A program made the position numbers and the translations under genes. Positions 1 through 9,748 of a stretch of DNA of 64,000 nucleotides are shown here, piece by piece. Every line of letters begins with the position of its first letter. The first letter of the stretch is position 1. The stretch covers positions 248,001 to 312,000 of the forward strand of contig NZ_JANQAJ010000005.1 in the NCBI RefSeq assembly GCF_024707105.1, in the 5' to 3' direction. This stretch comes from Devosia ginsengisoli (GTDB lineage Bacteria > Pseudomonadota > Alphaproteobacteria > Rhizobiales > Devosiaceae). The notes beneath the pieces were generated by a model, which saw nothing but the letters and a program-made list of their open reading frames with translations, was not told the DNA's origin and did no database searches.

Positions 1-151
1 CCGCGGATGACAACACGCCCATCGCCCGCATCCACGCGGCCGACGAAGCCTCTGCCGCCGATGCCGAAGCCCGCCTCAAATCCGCCTATCGCCTCGGCGA
101 CACCCCGCCGCGCCATCCACTGATCGCCGCTTCTATCCCGCCAACGGAGTA

Positions 152-152
<1 letters not shown>
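1..152 (+). CDS. deoA: Thymidine phosphorylase, C-terminal end (partial)
   Basis: Only the last 49 codons are inside the window, read from base 3 to the TAA at 150-152. The segment has the IARIHAADE and AYRLGD stretches typical of the C-terminal alpha/beta domain of thymidine/pyrimidine-nucleoside phosphorylase. This cytosolic enzyme cleaves thymidine with phosphate to thymine and deoxyribose 1-phosphate. The stop overlaps the ATG of the phosphopentomutase gene by one base (TAATG), so the two are translationally coupled. The following enzyme uses the deoxyribose 1-phosphate and the later upp gene serves base salvage, which supports the call. The gene continues to the left of the window. Confidence 0.8.
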
Positions 153-1375
<1,223 letters not shown>

Positions 1376-1395
1376 GCGATGGTTGAGGTGATCCA

Positions 1396-2037
1396 ATGAG
1401 CAAAAGCACGGGCCATGTGACGGTCCTCGATCATCCCCTGATCCAGCACAAGCTGACCATCATGCGGAACAAGGAAACCTCCATTGCCGGCTTCCGGCGC
1501 CTGCTGCGCGAAATCGCCCATCTCATGTGCTACGAAGTGACGCGCGATCTCGAACTGGAGATGATCCCCATCGACACGCCCATGGCGGCCATGGATTCCC
1601 CCGCCATCAAGGGTAAGAAGCTGGTCTTCGCCTCCATCCTGCGCGCCGGCAATGGCCTGCTCGATGGCATGCTCGATCTGGTGCCCGCCGCCCGCGTCGC
1701 CCATATCGGCCTCTATCGCGACCACGAAACGCTGGAGCCGGTCGAATACTATTTCAAGGCGCCCGCCGATCTGGAAAACCGGCTGATCATCGTGGTCGAT
1801 CCGATGCTGGCCACCGGCAATTCGGCCACTGCCGCCATTGAAAAGCTCAAGGAGCGCGGCGCCAACAATATCCGCTTCCTCTGCCTGCTCGCCGCCCCCG
1901 AAGGCATCAGGAACTTCACCGAAAGCCAGCCCGACGTCCCGGTCTACACCGCCGCTATCGACAGCCATCTCAACGAGAAGGGCTATATCGTCCCGGGTCT
2001 GGGCGATGCCGGCGACAGGATGTACGGGACCAAGTAA
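1396..2037 (+). CDS. upp: Uracil phosphoribosyltransferase
   Basis: A 213-residue type I phosphoribosyltransferase that makes UMP from uracil and PRPP in the cytosol. The PRPP-binding loop is visible as [11 protein letters not shown] (about 133-143). The C-terminal uracil-binding [14 protein letters not shown] ends the protein, as in the family. The gene lies 20 bases after deoB with a GAGGTG ribosome-binding site before the ATG, so it is probably the last gene of the deoA-deoB-upp operon. It is followed by a large repeat palindrome (family A) that may act at the transcript end. Confidence 0.95.
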   Translation: MSKSTGHVTVLDHPLIQHKLTIMRNKETSIAGFRRLLREIAHLMCYEVTRDLELEMIPIDTPMAAMDSPAIKGKKLVFASILRAGNGLLDGMLDLVPAARVAHIGLYRDHETLEPVEYYFKAPADLENRLIIVVDPMLATGNSATAAIEKLKERGANNIRFLCLLAAPEGIRNFTESQPDVPVYTAAIDSHLNEKGYIVPGLGDAGDRMYGTK

Positions 2038-2043
2038 ACCCTT

Positions 2044-2173
2044 CGCCACGTCCTCGTGGTTCTGTTGTCGCTGCGCTCCCGCCTCACCATGAGGGCTACT
2101 GGTACACCGAGCCAAGAGTAGCCCTCATGGTGAGGTGCGCTTCTTCAGCGCCTCGAACCACGAGGGCGTGCCA
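2044..2173. repeat. Family A palindromic intergenic repeat, copy 1
   Basis: A nested inverted repeat between the convergent upp and HAD genes. A 19-base arm at 2082-2100 (CCTCACCATGAGGGCTACT) is perfectly complementary to 2117-2135. An outer 11-base arm at 2052-2062 pairs with 2155-2165. The same modules recur at 31.2, 42.6, 47.4, 50.3, 51.7 and 60.3 kb, which marks a dispersed REP/BIME-like element. Confidence 0.85.
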
Positions 2174-2176
2174 CCC

Positions 2177-2797
2177 TCACTTCCCCTTCAGCGGCAGCCC
2201 CAGCGCAATCAGCTCTTTCCGCAGCATCACCGGGTCCTTGAAGTGGATTCCATGCATGCCGTATTTCCGCGCTGCCACGATATTGGACTCGCTGTCGTCG
2301 ATGAACACGCAATTGTCCGGCGCCAGGCTGTAGCGCTCGCAGAACACGCGATAGAGCCGGGGATCGGGCTTAACCAGCCCTTCGAGTCCCGACACGATCA
2401 CCCCGTCGAACTTTTCCAGGAACGGCCATTCGCCCAGGCAGCTCACCCACTTCTCCCAGGAGAAATTGGTGATGGCGAAAGTGGGAATGTCCTGCTCGAT
2501 CAGCTCCTCGTGGATGTCGATCGTGCCCTGGATGAAGTCGCCCAGCGTTTCCTTCCAGCGCAGGTCGAAGGCCTGGATTTCCCGCCAGTATTTGGGGAAG
2601 CGCGTGATCAGCTTGGCCACGCCCTCGGCATAGATTTCGCCGGCATCGAATTCGAGATTCCAGTCACCGGTGCAGATGTTCTGGTGGAACCACAGCGCGT
2701 CCTCTTCGCTCTCGAAGAGTTTGCGGAACAGGTACATCGGGTTCCAGTCGACGAACACGCCGCCAAGGTCGAACACGGGAACAAGCGTATCACTCAT
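2177..2797 (-). CDS. HAD-family hydrolase (HAD-IA, YihX-like phosphatase)
   Basis: A 206-residue haloacid dehalogenase-like protein. The nucleophile Asp is D10 in VFDLGGVFVDW. Motif II is ITN (109-111), motif III is K143 in GLVKPDP, and motif IV is IDD (166-168). The second Asp of the usual DxD signature is replaced by Gly, as in the YihX/epoxide-hydrolase-N branch, so I expect a sugar-phosphate or small-metabolite phosphatase; the substrate cannot be read. The start at 2797 (MSDTLVPV) is chosen because the upstream in-frame extension is Arg-rich and unlike the family. It is convergent with upp. Confidence 0.8.
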   Translation of the reverse strand: MSDTLVPVFDLGGVFVDWNPMYLFRKLFESEEDALWFHQNICTGDWNLEFDAGEIYAEGVAKLITRFPKYWREIQAFDLRWKETLGDFIQGTIDIHEELIEQDIPTFAITNFSWEKWVSCLGEWPFLEKFDGVIVSGLEGLVKPDPRLYRVFCERYSLAPDNCVFIDDSESNIVAARKYGMHGIHFKDPVMLRKELIALGLPLKGK

Positions 2798-2867
2798 GAA
2801 TATACCGCCGGACAGGAGAGAGGATGCCCGGCTTGTGGCACGCACCCGCAGGCGGCGCAAGCGGCGG

Positions 2868-3452
2868 CTAGTTCACCGTGATATTGCCGCCGAAGCGCGG
2901 CATGAGGAAGTTTTCGCGATAGAGGTTGATCGGCTGGTTGAAGATGAAACCGAACAGCGGCGTATGCGAATAGCTGCCTTCGGATACGATCACGTAGGTG
3001 GGCTTGGAATCGTCGCGGGCGATGGTTGTCATGGGACCCGGCAGTGAAAAGGCGGAGCCGGCCTCATGTGCGCCCGGCCCCATGTTGCCATGCTCATATT
3101 GCCAGGACCAGACGACGCTGGCCGTGCCATCGCTGAGAACCCGCACCTGGGTAACTGTCTGCAGCAATTCGCTGGTGGGGTAGGGGGTCATGATCCCCTC
3201 CGCCGCCTGGAAATAGTCCAGCAGCGTTGCCATGGGGATCGTGGTGTCGGAACGAGCGACCAGGTCGCCCAACGCGCCCGCGACCGATTGCACCTTCCGG
3301 TCCGTGGTGATGGCGATGCTGGCCTCCACCGAGCCGACATAGACCAGCAGCATGATCGGCAGGATCAGCGCGAACTCGACCGCCGCCGTGGCCTCCTCGA
3401 CCACCGCCAGCCGCCGCAGATGGGCCAACAGCCTTTGCCACGCCGCCCTCAT
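2868..3452 (-). CDS. TadE/TadG-like pseudopilin of the Tad pilus
   Basis: A 194-residue protein with an N-terminal EEATAAVEFALILPIMLL segment (about 19-36). This is the TadE-like pattern: a short acidic stretch, a conserved Glu, then a hydrophobic helix. The rest would be extracytoplasmic. Such minor pseudopilins are cleaved by the prepilin peptidase and take part in assembly of Flp pili. The start at 3452 overlaps the upstream pseudopilin stop by four bases (ATGA), so the two are coupled. A longer in-frame extension upstream is the shadow of the other gene. No von Willebrand domain of full-length TadG is present. Confidence 0.8.
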   Translation of the reverse strand: MRAAWQRLLAHLRRLAVVEEATAAVEFALILPIMLLVYVGSVEASIAITTDRKVQSVAGALGDLVARSDTTIPMATLLDYFQAAEGIMTPYPTSELLQTVTQVRVLSDGTASVVWSWQYEHGNMGPGAHEAGSAFSLPGPMTTIARDDSKPTYVIVSEGSYSHTPLFGFIFNQPINLYRENFLMPRFGGNITVN

Positions 3453-4030
3453 GTGAACGGCTCGTTGCGAAACACGGAGGCAGAGCCCATCAGGTGCTTG
3501 CCGCCGCTCAGATTGGTCAGGCCCAGCCCGTCGATCGCCAGGATCAGCGGCCATTGGTAATAGACCTGCACCGCCACGATGCTGGACCCGCTGCCGGGCG
3601 CATAGACTTCCGGGCGTGTCCAGTCGTTGCAGCTTGCCGCGCCGGTGTCGCATGCCATGTTGACCGGTGGACTGATGGTCGCCGCGTTGAAGCTGTCGAT
3701 CACCTGCACTTCGACATGCAGGCCCGAACAATCCTTGAACAGGCCATAGAGCCGATCGCAAACGCTCTGCTTGAACTGCTCCGGCGTAAGGCCGGCCTGC
3801 TGCGTCTGGCCGGTACGGATCATCCGGCTGACATCCTGCACGGCGCTGTCGAGAATCTGTCCCGACAGGAACACCATGGATGTCTCGATGATCGCCCCCA
3901 GGATCGAAAAGAAAGGTACGGCGAGCAGCCCGAACTCCACGACCGTCACGCCGTTCTCGTCGCGCATGAAGTCGCGCTGTCGCCGTGGCAGCAGGCGCCT
4001 TCCAATCCGCGATGCAAGGCGTCCCGTCAT
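3449..4030 (-). CDS. TadE-family pseudopilin of the Tad pilus
   Basis: A 193-residue protein with a basic N-terminus followed by DENGVTVVEFGLLAVPFFSIL, the TadE signature (Glu then hydrophobic helix). Four cysteines in the C-terminal part (CDRLYGLFKDC and CDTGAASC regions) could form disulfides outside the cytoplasm. It is the first gene of a two-gene minus-strand unit and overlaps the next TadE/G-like gene by four bases. A TTG codon at 4051 is an alternative start giving seven more residues; ATG 4030 is preferred although its ribosome site is weak. A GGTTAAC motif at 4125-4131 lies about 95 bases upstream. Confidence 0.8.
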   Translation of the reverse strand: MTGRLASRIGRRLLPRRQRDFMRDENGVTVVEFGLLAVPFFSILGAIIETSMVFLSGQILDSAVQDVSRMIRTGQTQQAGLTPEQFKQSVCDRLYGLFKDCSGLHVEVQVIDSFNAATISPPVNMACDTGAASCNDWTRPEVYAPGSGSSIVAVQVYYQWPLILAIDGLGLTNLSGGKHLMGSASVFRNEPFT

Positions 4031-4176
4031 GTTCCGAGCCCGGTTGCGCAATGTGGCAAACCTAGCTCTGCATGGATAACCGAAGGTTAGGAGGAGCCCG
4101 TAGCCGGTCCGTAACTCTGGTCACGGTTAACAGAGCGTTTCCGGCAGAATTGGTTACGGTTTTGTGGTTCGCAAAC

Positions 4177-4632
4177 TCAGTTGGCGAGCTGCTGGACCAG
4201 TTGCGACGAGGCGATGGCCTGCGAGGAAAAGCTCGTGTCGTCGCCCATCATCACCACCGACTGGCAGACTGGTGCACAGGCAAGACTCGTGCGCGCCTGC
4301 CCCTGATAGACCGTCACCACGCCCGCCTGCATCTGCACCACCTCGATCAGCGTGTCGGCGATAGGGTTGCCGGCATTGTCGAGCACGATCAGGTTGGTCT
4401 GGCCAAAACTCTTGCCGGTCAGGATCAGCGTCTGCGGGTCCTGGATGGTCACGTCGGCTATGCCAGGATTGCCGATAATGACCGTGGCGGCCGCGGCATT
4501 GATGCGCAGGATGCGCGCCATGTTGACATTGACGTTGATCGGCGCCCCGTCGGTTGCCATGGCCGGTGCCGGGGCCAGGCTTGCTGCAAGCGACAGGCTG
4601 AGTGCGAAGGCGGCGGCGAACATGGGGCGCAT
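4177..4632 (-). CDS. Pilus assembly protein with secretin N-terminal-like domain
   Basis: A 151-residue exported protein. Residues 1-26 are a signal peptide ending AMA before TDGAP. Residues about 30-100 match the 'pil_N' domain found at the N-terminus of the CpaC/RcpA secretin (pattern VNVNMARILRINAA, then IIGNPGIADVTI and ILTGKSFGQTNL). The secretin in this same locus carries the corresponding segment (PGVAAAIM, GDTNIFF). A free-standing copy beside a Tad locus is likely a periplasmic partner of the secretin. It stands alone on the minus strand, divergent from flp, and shares the 4633-5024 promoter region. Confidence 0.75.
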   Translation of the reverse strand: MRPMFAAAFALSLSLAASLAPAPAMATDGAPINVNVNMARILRINAAAATVIIGNPGIADVTIQDPQTLILTGKSFGQTNLIVLDNAGNPIADTLIEVVQMQAGVVTVYQGQARTSLACAPVCQSVVMMGDDTSFSSQAIASSQLVQQLAN

Positions 4633-5024
4633 GGTGCGGTTCCGGCATACAGGTACTCGATGTCAGCATTTTCGGCGCCAATGGTTTATTTTTGGCAAAC
4701 GCGGTTCAACAGTGCCCGTGACAGTCGATATAAGTTGGTTTGCCCCGCTCTTCAGTAAAAGCCGCAACAATGCGGATTTCGTGCCAATGGCCATAATACC
4801 TGGGGGTATTTGCGTAATATACGTGGCCGTAAACGCCTTCCGTAAAATGCGACAGATTACGTTAACACTCTGATTAATATGAGAAATCCAAGGCCGAATG
4901 ACAGAAGGATGCATACGTCGATTAACGCAATTTCAAGGACTCCGGCCTAGCGTCCGTCCCTGTTCGATGTGTGACGTGTCGAACGATGACGTCTCTAGAT
5001 GACGTAGAAAAATGGAGCCTGGGA
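4633..5024. promoter_or_regulatory. Divergent AT-rich promoter region of the Tad locus
   Basis: This 392-base gap between the pil_N-domain gene and flp is clearly more AT-rich than its surroundings. It holds an inverted repeat AATACC-tggg-GGTATT (4795-4810). It also holds a GTTAA-N8-TTAA motif (4861-4877), close to a CtrA site, and a TTAACG (4922-4927). Three TGACGT direct repeats lie at 4972, 4987 and 5000, just before the flp ribosome site. I infer regulated transcription of the pilin gene; no -35/-10 pair is assigned with confidence. Confidence 0.5.
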
Positions 5025-5201
5025 ATGAACATCTTCGCACGTTTCGCCAAGGACGAGTCCGGCGCGACCGCAATTGAATACGGCCTCATCGCCGCCCTGA
5101 TTTCTGTCGGCATTATTCTTGCCGTCACCACCCTCGGTAACAATCTGAGGGACGTGTTTACGACCGTCGGTAACGCGCTGGAAGTTGACACCACGCCTTA
5201 A
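5025..5201 (+). CDS. flp: Flp-type pilin (type IVb major pilin)
   Basis: A 58-residue prepilin, the structural subunit of the Tad/Flp pilus. A short basic/acidic leader ends in DESG, followed by ATAIEYGLIAALISVGIIL. The prepilin peptidase should cut after that Gly, leaving the Flp Glu-Tyr pair at +5/+6 and a hydrophobic assembly helix. The start at 5025 (MNIFARF) is preceded by GGAGCCTGGGA; an in-frame upstream extension to 4971 has no pilin-like sequence. A strong intrinsic terminator follows directly, so flp is probably made as an abundant separate short transcript. Confidence 0.95.
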   Translation: MNIFARFAKDESGATAIEYGLIAALISVGIILAVTTLGNNLRDVFTTVGNALEVDTTP

Positions 5202-5225
5202 GACCGACTGATCTTCCAGATCAGG

Positions 5226-5253
5226 GGGAGGAGCGCTTGCGCTCCTCCCTTTT
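5226..5253 (+). terminator. Intrinsic terminator after flp
   Basis: A perfect 10-bp stem (GGGAGGAGCG at 5226-5235 with CGCTCCTCCC at 5240-5249), a CTTG tetraloop and a TTTT run at 5250-5253. It lies 24 bases after the flp stop and before cpaA. Confidence 0.9.
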
Positions 5254-5325
5254 CATTTGGGCTTTCTTAACGGCAGGTTGGCACTCTGGCGGTGCAGGTC
5301 TCGCGCCGGTGAAGGAAATAGAACC

Positions 5326-5826
5326 ATGAATATCGTTGCGATGCTGCTGTTTCCCGCCGCCATGGCGTTCGCGGCTTCGTCCGACCTGCTGACCATGCGC
5401 ATTTCCAACAAGCTGGTGCTGTTTCTGGTCGCCAGCTTCTGCGTGCTGGCCCTCGCCATCAATTTGCCCTTGCAGCAATTCGCCATGCATGTCGTCTGCG
5501 CGCTCGCTGTCCTCGCCGTCGGCTTCACGCTCTTTGCCCTGCGCTGGATCGGCGGCGGCGATGCCAAGCTGGCGGCCGCCACCACTCTGTGGCTCGGCTT
5601 CGGGCTGACCCTGCCATACCTGATCTATGCCGGCCTGCTCGGCGGCGTGCTGACCCTGCTGATCCTGGCTCTGCGCCGCCTGCCGCTGAGCCCGCTTCTG
5701 GCCCGCTACCATTGGCTCGAACGCCTGCATGACAACAAGTCCGGCGTTCCCTATGGCATCGCCCTGGCCCTGGCCGGCATGCTCACCTACACCAATTCGG
5801 CCATCTTCGAGCGTCTCGCCACCTAG
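5326..5826 (+). CDS. cpaA: Prepilin peptidase CpaA/TadV
   Basis: A 166-residue polytopic membrane aspartyl protease that cleaves the leader of Flp prepilin and TadE/G pseudopilins. The two family aspartates are visible: D20 in SSDLLTMRISN and D79 in GGGDAKL, the GxGD-type motif. Four or more hydrophobic helices cover the chain. The length suits the short TadV/CpaA class, which lacks the N-methylase domain. The start at 5326 follows GAAGGAAATAGAACC. The gene follows the flp terminator and is followed by a 226-base gap before cpaB. Confidence 0.9.
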   Translation: MNIVAMLLFPAAMAFAASSDLLTMRISNKLVLFLVASFCVLALAINLPLQQFAMHVVCALAVLAVGFTLFALRWIGGGDAKLAAATTLWLGFGLTLPYLIYAGLLGGVLTLLILALRRLPLSPLLARYHWLERLHDNKSGVPYGIALALAGMLTYTNSAIFERLAT

Positions 5827-6052
5827 GCAATGGCCTTGGGGGTGGGCTTCTAAGCACCAAGTAATATGCTTGTCCTGCACCAGTAACGGCGCCGCCTTTG
5901 CTGTTTGCGTGAGCTATTTCTGCAAAACGTCAAAATTTACATATTGTTAACCGCACTCGAAAAGCTCCGGTTAACCAAACTTTGACCCTTTGCGTTCAAA
6001 GTTCCGCCGGTGGAACTGGGCCGATTGCGCCCGCGTACAACCGGAGTGGGTC
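5827..6052 (+). promoter_or_regulatory. Upstream region of cpaB with two TTAACC motifs and two inverted repeats
   Basis: This gap contains TTAACC at 5947-5952 and 5971-5976, the half-site recognised by the alphaproteobacterial master regulator CtrA. It also contains a perfect inverted repeat AACTTTGA (5978-5985)/TCAAAGTT (5996-6003) and, directly after, GTTCC (6001-6005)/GGAAC (6012-6016). The ribosome site CCGGAGTGGG precedes the cpaB ATG at 6053. I infer the main promoter of the cpaB-tadC operon here. Confidence 0.5.
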
Positions 6053-6982
6053 ATGAAGCCGGCGCGTATCATCTTGTTGGTTGTGGCGCTTGTCGCTGGC
6101 GGCCTGGCCGCATTCCTCGTCACCCGCGGCGGTGGTGCTCCCGCGCCCCAGCAGGTCGTGCAGACCGAACTCGTCCAGGAGGCCAGGACGCAGATCCTCG
6201 TCGCCAAGGCGCCCATCGGCGTCGGCGAACGTCTGGGTCCGGCGACCCTGGAATGGCAGGACTGGCCCGAAGGCGCCGTTCGTTCCGAATATGTGACCAT
6301 CTCGGCCATGCCCAATGCCCCGGTCGATCTCAAGGATGCCGTGGCGCGCTTCGAATTCTTCCCCGGCGAGCCGATCCGCGAAGCCAAGCTGGTTCGGGCC
6401 GATCAGGGCTATCTCTCGGCCGTCCTCTCCGAAGGCATGCGTGGCGTATCGGTCGGTGTCTCGGCCGCGTCCAGCGCCGGCGGCTTCGTCGTGCCCAACG
6501 ACCACGTCGACGTGGTGCTGACGCGCCAGACCGCGGCCGGCCAGCAGTCCGAAGTCATCCTCTCCAATGTGCGCGTGCTGGCCATCGGCACTCGCCTGGG
6601 CGAAATGGGCACCAGCGGCGGCCAGGAAGATCCCAACGCGCCGGCTCCCACGCCCGTCACCTTCGCCAATTCCACCATTGCCACGCTTGAGCTCGATCCG
6701 GCCCAGGCCGAGACGCTGATCAACGCCTCCACACGGGGCCAACTGACGCTGACCCTGCGTTCGGTTGTCGATTTCAACAAGACCACGGTGGCTGAAACGC
6801 CCAATTCCAACCAGACCGTGCGCCTCATCCGCTTCGGCAAGGAACAGTCGATCCTGGCGGGTGCCAATCCCACTCTGGTCGGCCAGCAGACGGTCGAAAT
6901 GTCGCCCGACCTCTATCCCCAAACGTCCGACGATGCGGCCCAGCCCTATGTGTCCATCGAACCCGAGGTGGTGTCCGAATAG
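6053..6982 (+). CDS. cpaB: Flp pilus assembly protein CpaB
   Basis: A 309-residue protein anchored by one N-terminal hydrophobic segment (about 5-24, ARIILLVVALVAGGLAAFL). Then comes a SAF-like domain (pattern ILVAKAPIGVGERLGP, about 49-64) and the RcpC/CpaB core (GMRGVSVGVSAASSAGGFVVPNDHVDV pattern, about 130-160). CpaB is an inner-membrane/periplasmic component thought to work with the CpaC secretin. The start at 6053 is chosen for the GGAGTGGGTC ribosome site and the membrane anchor. It begins a colinear run cpaB-cpaC-cpaE-cpaF-tadB-tadC. Confidence 0.9.
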   Translation: MKPARIILLVVALVAGGLAAFLVTRGGGAPAPQQVVQTELVQEARTQILVAKAPIGVGERLGPATLEWQDWPEGAVRSEYVTISAMPNAPVDLKDAVARFEFFPGEPIREAKLVRADQGYLSAVLSEGMRGVSVGVSAASSAGGFVVPNDHVDVVLTRQTAAGQQSEVILSNVRVLAIGTRLGEMGTSGGQEDPNAPAPTPVTFANSTIATLELDPAQAETLINASTRGQLTLTLRSVVDFNKTTVAETPNSNQTVRLIRFGKEQSILAGANPTLVGQQTVEMSPDLYPQTSDDAAQPYVSIEPEVVSE

Positions 6983-6995
6983 GGCGGAGATGATC

Positions 6996-8414
6996 ATGAT
7001 CAACCAGTTCACCACGCTTCGTCGCCGCACTGCCGGTTTTATCGCCCTGTCGGCGCTGGCTCTCGGCCTGGCTCTGCCGGCCATACCCGCCGCTGCGGCT
7101 GAGGAAACCCACGTCACCATCTCCGCGGCCGCCTATGGCGCCACCCGCAAGTTCGAGGTCGAGATCAACAAGACCGCCCTGGTCGATCTGCCGGCCGGTG
7201 CGGCCGAAGTGATCGTCTCCCAGCCTGGCGTGGCCGCCGCCATCATGCGCACCCGCACCCGCGCCCTCATCCAGGGCATTACCGGCGGCGACACCAATAT
7301 CTTCTTCCTTGACGATCAGGGCCGCACCATCGCCGTGCTCGACGTGAAGGTGATCGAAGAACCCTCCCAGGTCGGCAACGCCCTGCAGATAGCGCTGGCC
7401 CGCGTCATTCCCGGCTCCAACATTCGCGTGGAATCGGTGACTTTGGGCGGCGACGTCAACCGCATCGTGCTGACCGGCAACGTGCTGTCCGGTGAAGATC
7501 GCGATCGCGCCACCGCCGTTGCCACCCAATTCGCCGGCGGCCCGGAAAATGTCGCCAATATTCTCGATGTCGCTGGCGCCCAGCAGGTCATGCTGCAGGT
7601 CACGGTGTCCGAGGTGAAGCGCGATGTGGCTAAGCAGCTCGGTATCAATCTGGGTGCCGTGTTCAATGTCGGCACCACCAACCTGCTGCAATTCGCCAAT
7701 GGCCTGCTGACCGATGCCTTCCCGCTTACCGGCATCGATGCGAGCTTCAGCGGCAATGGCAATACCGTTAGCGCGGCCATTCGGGCTCTTGAGGGGCGTG
7801 GCGCGCTGCGCGTCCTGGCCCAGCCGACGCTCACCGCCATTTCCGGCGAGCCCGCCAAGTTCCTGGCCGGTGGCGAAATGCCCTACTATACCTATGAGGA
7901 CGACGACAACGGCAACCGCACACGCACCGTTCTGTTCAAGCCTTATGGCGTTCAGTTGAGCTTTACTCCGGTGGTCAAGTCGAATGGCTCCATCGCGCTC
8001 AAGGTCGAAACCTCGGTTTCCGAGCCCCAGGCGGACTTCTCGATCACCAAGCGAGAGGCCAATACCTCGGTGGAACTGCCCAGCGGCATGACCCTGGCCA
8101 TCGGCGGCTTGCTGGAGGAGAAGTCCACCCAGCAGATCGAGCAGTTCCCCTGGCTGGGCGACATCCCGATCCTGGGTGCCCTGTTCCGCTCGCGCGATTT
8201 CCGCACCGAGCAGACCGAACTGGTCATTCTCGTCACCCCCTATCTGGTCGGGCCCAGCCCCGCCAATTCCATCCCCCTCCCGACCGATCGCACGGCGGTC
8301 GCCAGCGACGCCGAGGCCATTTTCCTTGGCAAGCTGGAGACCATGTACGGGGTCGGCAATAGCGGTGAGATGCGCGGTGGTTTCAGCGGTTCGGTCGGCT
8401 TCGTTCTCGATTGA
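6996..8414 (+). CDS. cpaC: Outer-membrane secretin CpaC/RcpA
   Basis: A 472-residue secretin that forms the outer-membrane pore of the Tad pilus. A signal peptide ends near PAAAAEE. The pil_N domain follows (VIVSQPGVAAAIM, GDTNIFFLDD), then a BON-like segment. The type II/III secretin domain carries QVMLQVTVSEVKRDVAKQLG, LAQPTLTAISGEPAKFLAGGE and the C-terminal WLGDIPILGALFRS and ELVILVTPYLV motifs. ATG 6996 is preferred over ATG 6990 because GGGCGGA lies seven bases upstream. In most Rhizobiales loci cpaD follows cpaC; here cpaE follows after only 27 bases. Confidence 0.92.
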   Translation: MINQFTTLRRRTAGFIALSALALGLALPAIPAAAAEETHVTISAAAYGATRKFEVEINKTALVDLPAGAAEVIVSQPGVAAAIMRTRTRALIQGITGGDTNIFFLDDQGRTIAVLDVKVIEEPSQVGNALQIALARVIPGSNIRVESVTLGGDVNRIVLTGNVLSGEDRDRATAVATQFAGGPENVANILDVAGAQQVMLQVTVSEVKRDVAKQLGINLGAVFNVGTTNLLQFANGLLTDAFPLTGIDASFSGNGNTVSAAIRALEGRGALRVLAQPTLTAISGEPAKFLAGGEMPYYTYEDDDNGNRTRTVLFKPYGVQLSFTPVVKSNGSIALKVETSVSEPQADFSITKREANTSVELPSGMTLAIGGLLEEKSTQQIEQFPWLGDIPILGALFRSRDFRTEQTELVILVTPYLVGPSPANSIPLPTDRTAVASDAEAIFLGKLETMYGVGNSGEMRGGFSGSVGFVLD

Positions 8415-8441
8415 GACCAGGCGTCAAGGAGTAATGGTTTC

Positions 8442-9710
8442 ATGAGTTTTCTCAGTTCAGAGCCCAAGGTAGAAGAGCCGGCAGCCGATATTGCCTCGGG
8501 CGCGCGCCTCATTCCGCGCATCACCATCCAGGCCTTCTGCGAACATTCCCAGACGGCCCAACTGGTCGAAAGCGCCATCCATGACCGGCGCATGTCCAAG
8601 GTGGCCCTCACCACCCACAATGGCGGCATCGACGGCGCGGTCGAGACCTACAAGTCCAACCCCACGCCCAATCTGATCATCGTCGAGACCAATCTCAGCC
8701 CCGACGAAATCCCTGGCGCGCTCGAGCGCCTTGCCGAAGTCTGCGACGCCTCGACCCGCGTCGTGGTGCTGGGCCATGTCAACGATGTGCTGCTCTATCG
8801 CGAGCTGATCCGCTCGGGGATTTCGGAATATATCGTGCTGCCGGCCACCGCCCAGCAGATCGTCAGCGCCATCACCGATCTCTTCGCCTCCGAAAATGCC
8901 GCCCCCATCGGGCGCACCGTGGGCTTTGTCTCGGCCAAGGGCGGCGCCGGTGGCTCCACCGTCGCGCATAACGTCGCCTGGGCCATCGCCACGGCACTCC
9001 GGCAGGATAGTTTGATCCTCGATATGGACCTGGCCTTCGGCACGGCCGGCCTCAATTTCAATCAGGACCCGCCGCATGGTCTCGCCGATGCGCTCTCGGC
9101 CAACCAGAAGGTCGACCAGACCATGCTGGATCGCCTGATGAGCAAGGCGGCCAGTCACATCAACCTGCTGACCGCGCCGGTCACGCTGGATCGCACCTTC
9201 GATTTCGAGGAGCGCGAATTCGAGCAGATCCTCGAACTCTGCCAGAACACCATGCCCATGGTGGTGCTCGATATTCCCCATGCCTGGAACGCCTGGGTCC
9301 GCCAGACGCTCGCCACCATCGACGAAGTGGTGATCGTGGCCGAGCCGGACCTCGCCAACCTGCGCAATGCCAAGAATATTGCCGACACCGTCCGTGCCCT
9401 GCGCCCCACCGAAAATGCGCCCTGCCTGGTGCTCAACAAGGTGGGCATGCCGCGCCGGCCCGAAATCAATCCGGCCGAATTCGCCTCCTCGGTGGAATGC
9501 CAGCTTATCGGCCAGATTCCGTTCGACGCGGCCCTGTTCGGCACCGCCGCCAACAATGGGCAGATGATTGCCGAGGTGGCCGCCAACAACAAGATCAACG
9601 ATGTCTACCGCGCCGTCAGCCTGCATGTGACGGGGCGGCAGGCGACACATGCCGGGGGCCGGTCATCGAACCTGATGAAACTGCCCTCTTTCCTGAAGAA
9701 GCGGGCCTGA
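8442..9710 (+). CDS. cpaE: Tad pilus ParA/MinD-like ATPase CpaE/TadZ
   Basis: A 422-residue protein that localises the Tad apparatus, probably at a cell pole. Residues about 25-150 form an atypical receiver-like domain. Residues about 158-400 form a MinD/ParA ATPase with the deviant Walker A KGGAGGST (166-173), LDMDLAFGTAGLNF, and the switch region VVLDIPHAW. AAGGAG at 8426-8431 precedes two ATGs. The one at 8433 opens only a three-codon frame ending in TGA at 8442-8444 region, so ATG 8442 is the start. It lies where cpaD is normally found first. Confidence 0.9.
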   Translation: MSFLSSEPKVEEPAADIASGARLIPRITIQAFCEHSQTAQLVESAIHDRRMSKVALTTHNGGIDGAVETYKSNPTPNLIIVETNLSPDEIPGALERLAEVCDASTRVVVLGHVNDVLLYRELIRSGISEYIVLPATAQQIVSAITDLFASENAAPIGRTVGFVSAKGGAGGSTVAHNVAWAIATALRQDSLILDMDLAFGTAGLNFNQDPPHGLADALSANQKVDQTMLDRLMSKAASHINLLTAPVTLDRTFDFEEREFEQILELCQNTMPMVVLDIPHAWNAWVRQTLATIDEVVIVAEPDLANLRNAKNIADTVRALRPTENAPCLVLNKVGMPRRPEINPAEFASSVECQLIGQIPFDAALFGTAANNGQMIAEVAANNKINDVYRAVSLHVTGRQATHAGGRSSNLMKLPSFLKKRA

Positions 9711-9748
9711 GGGCGGTCTTTGTAGCCCTCTAGAACGGTAGGACGACC

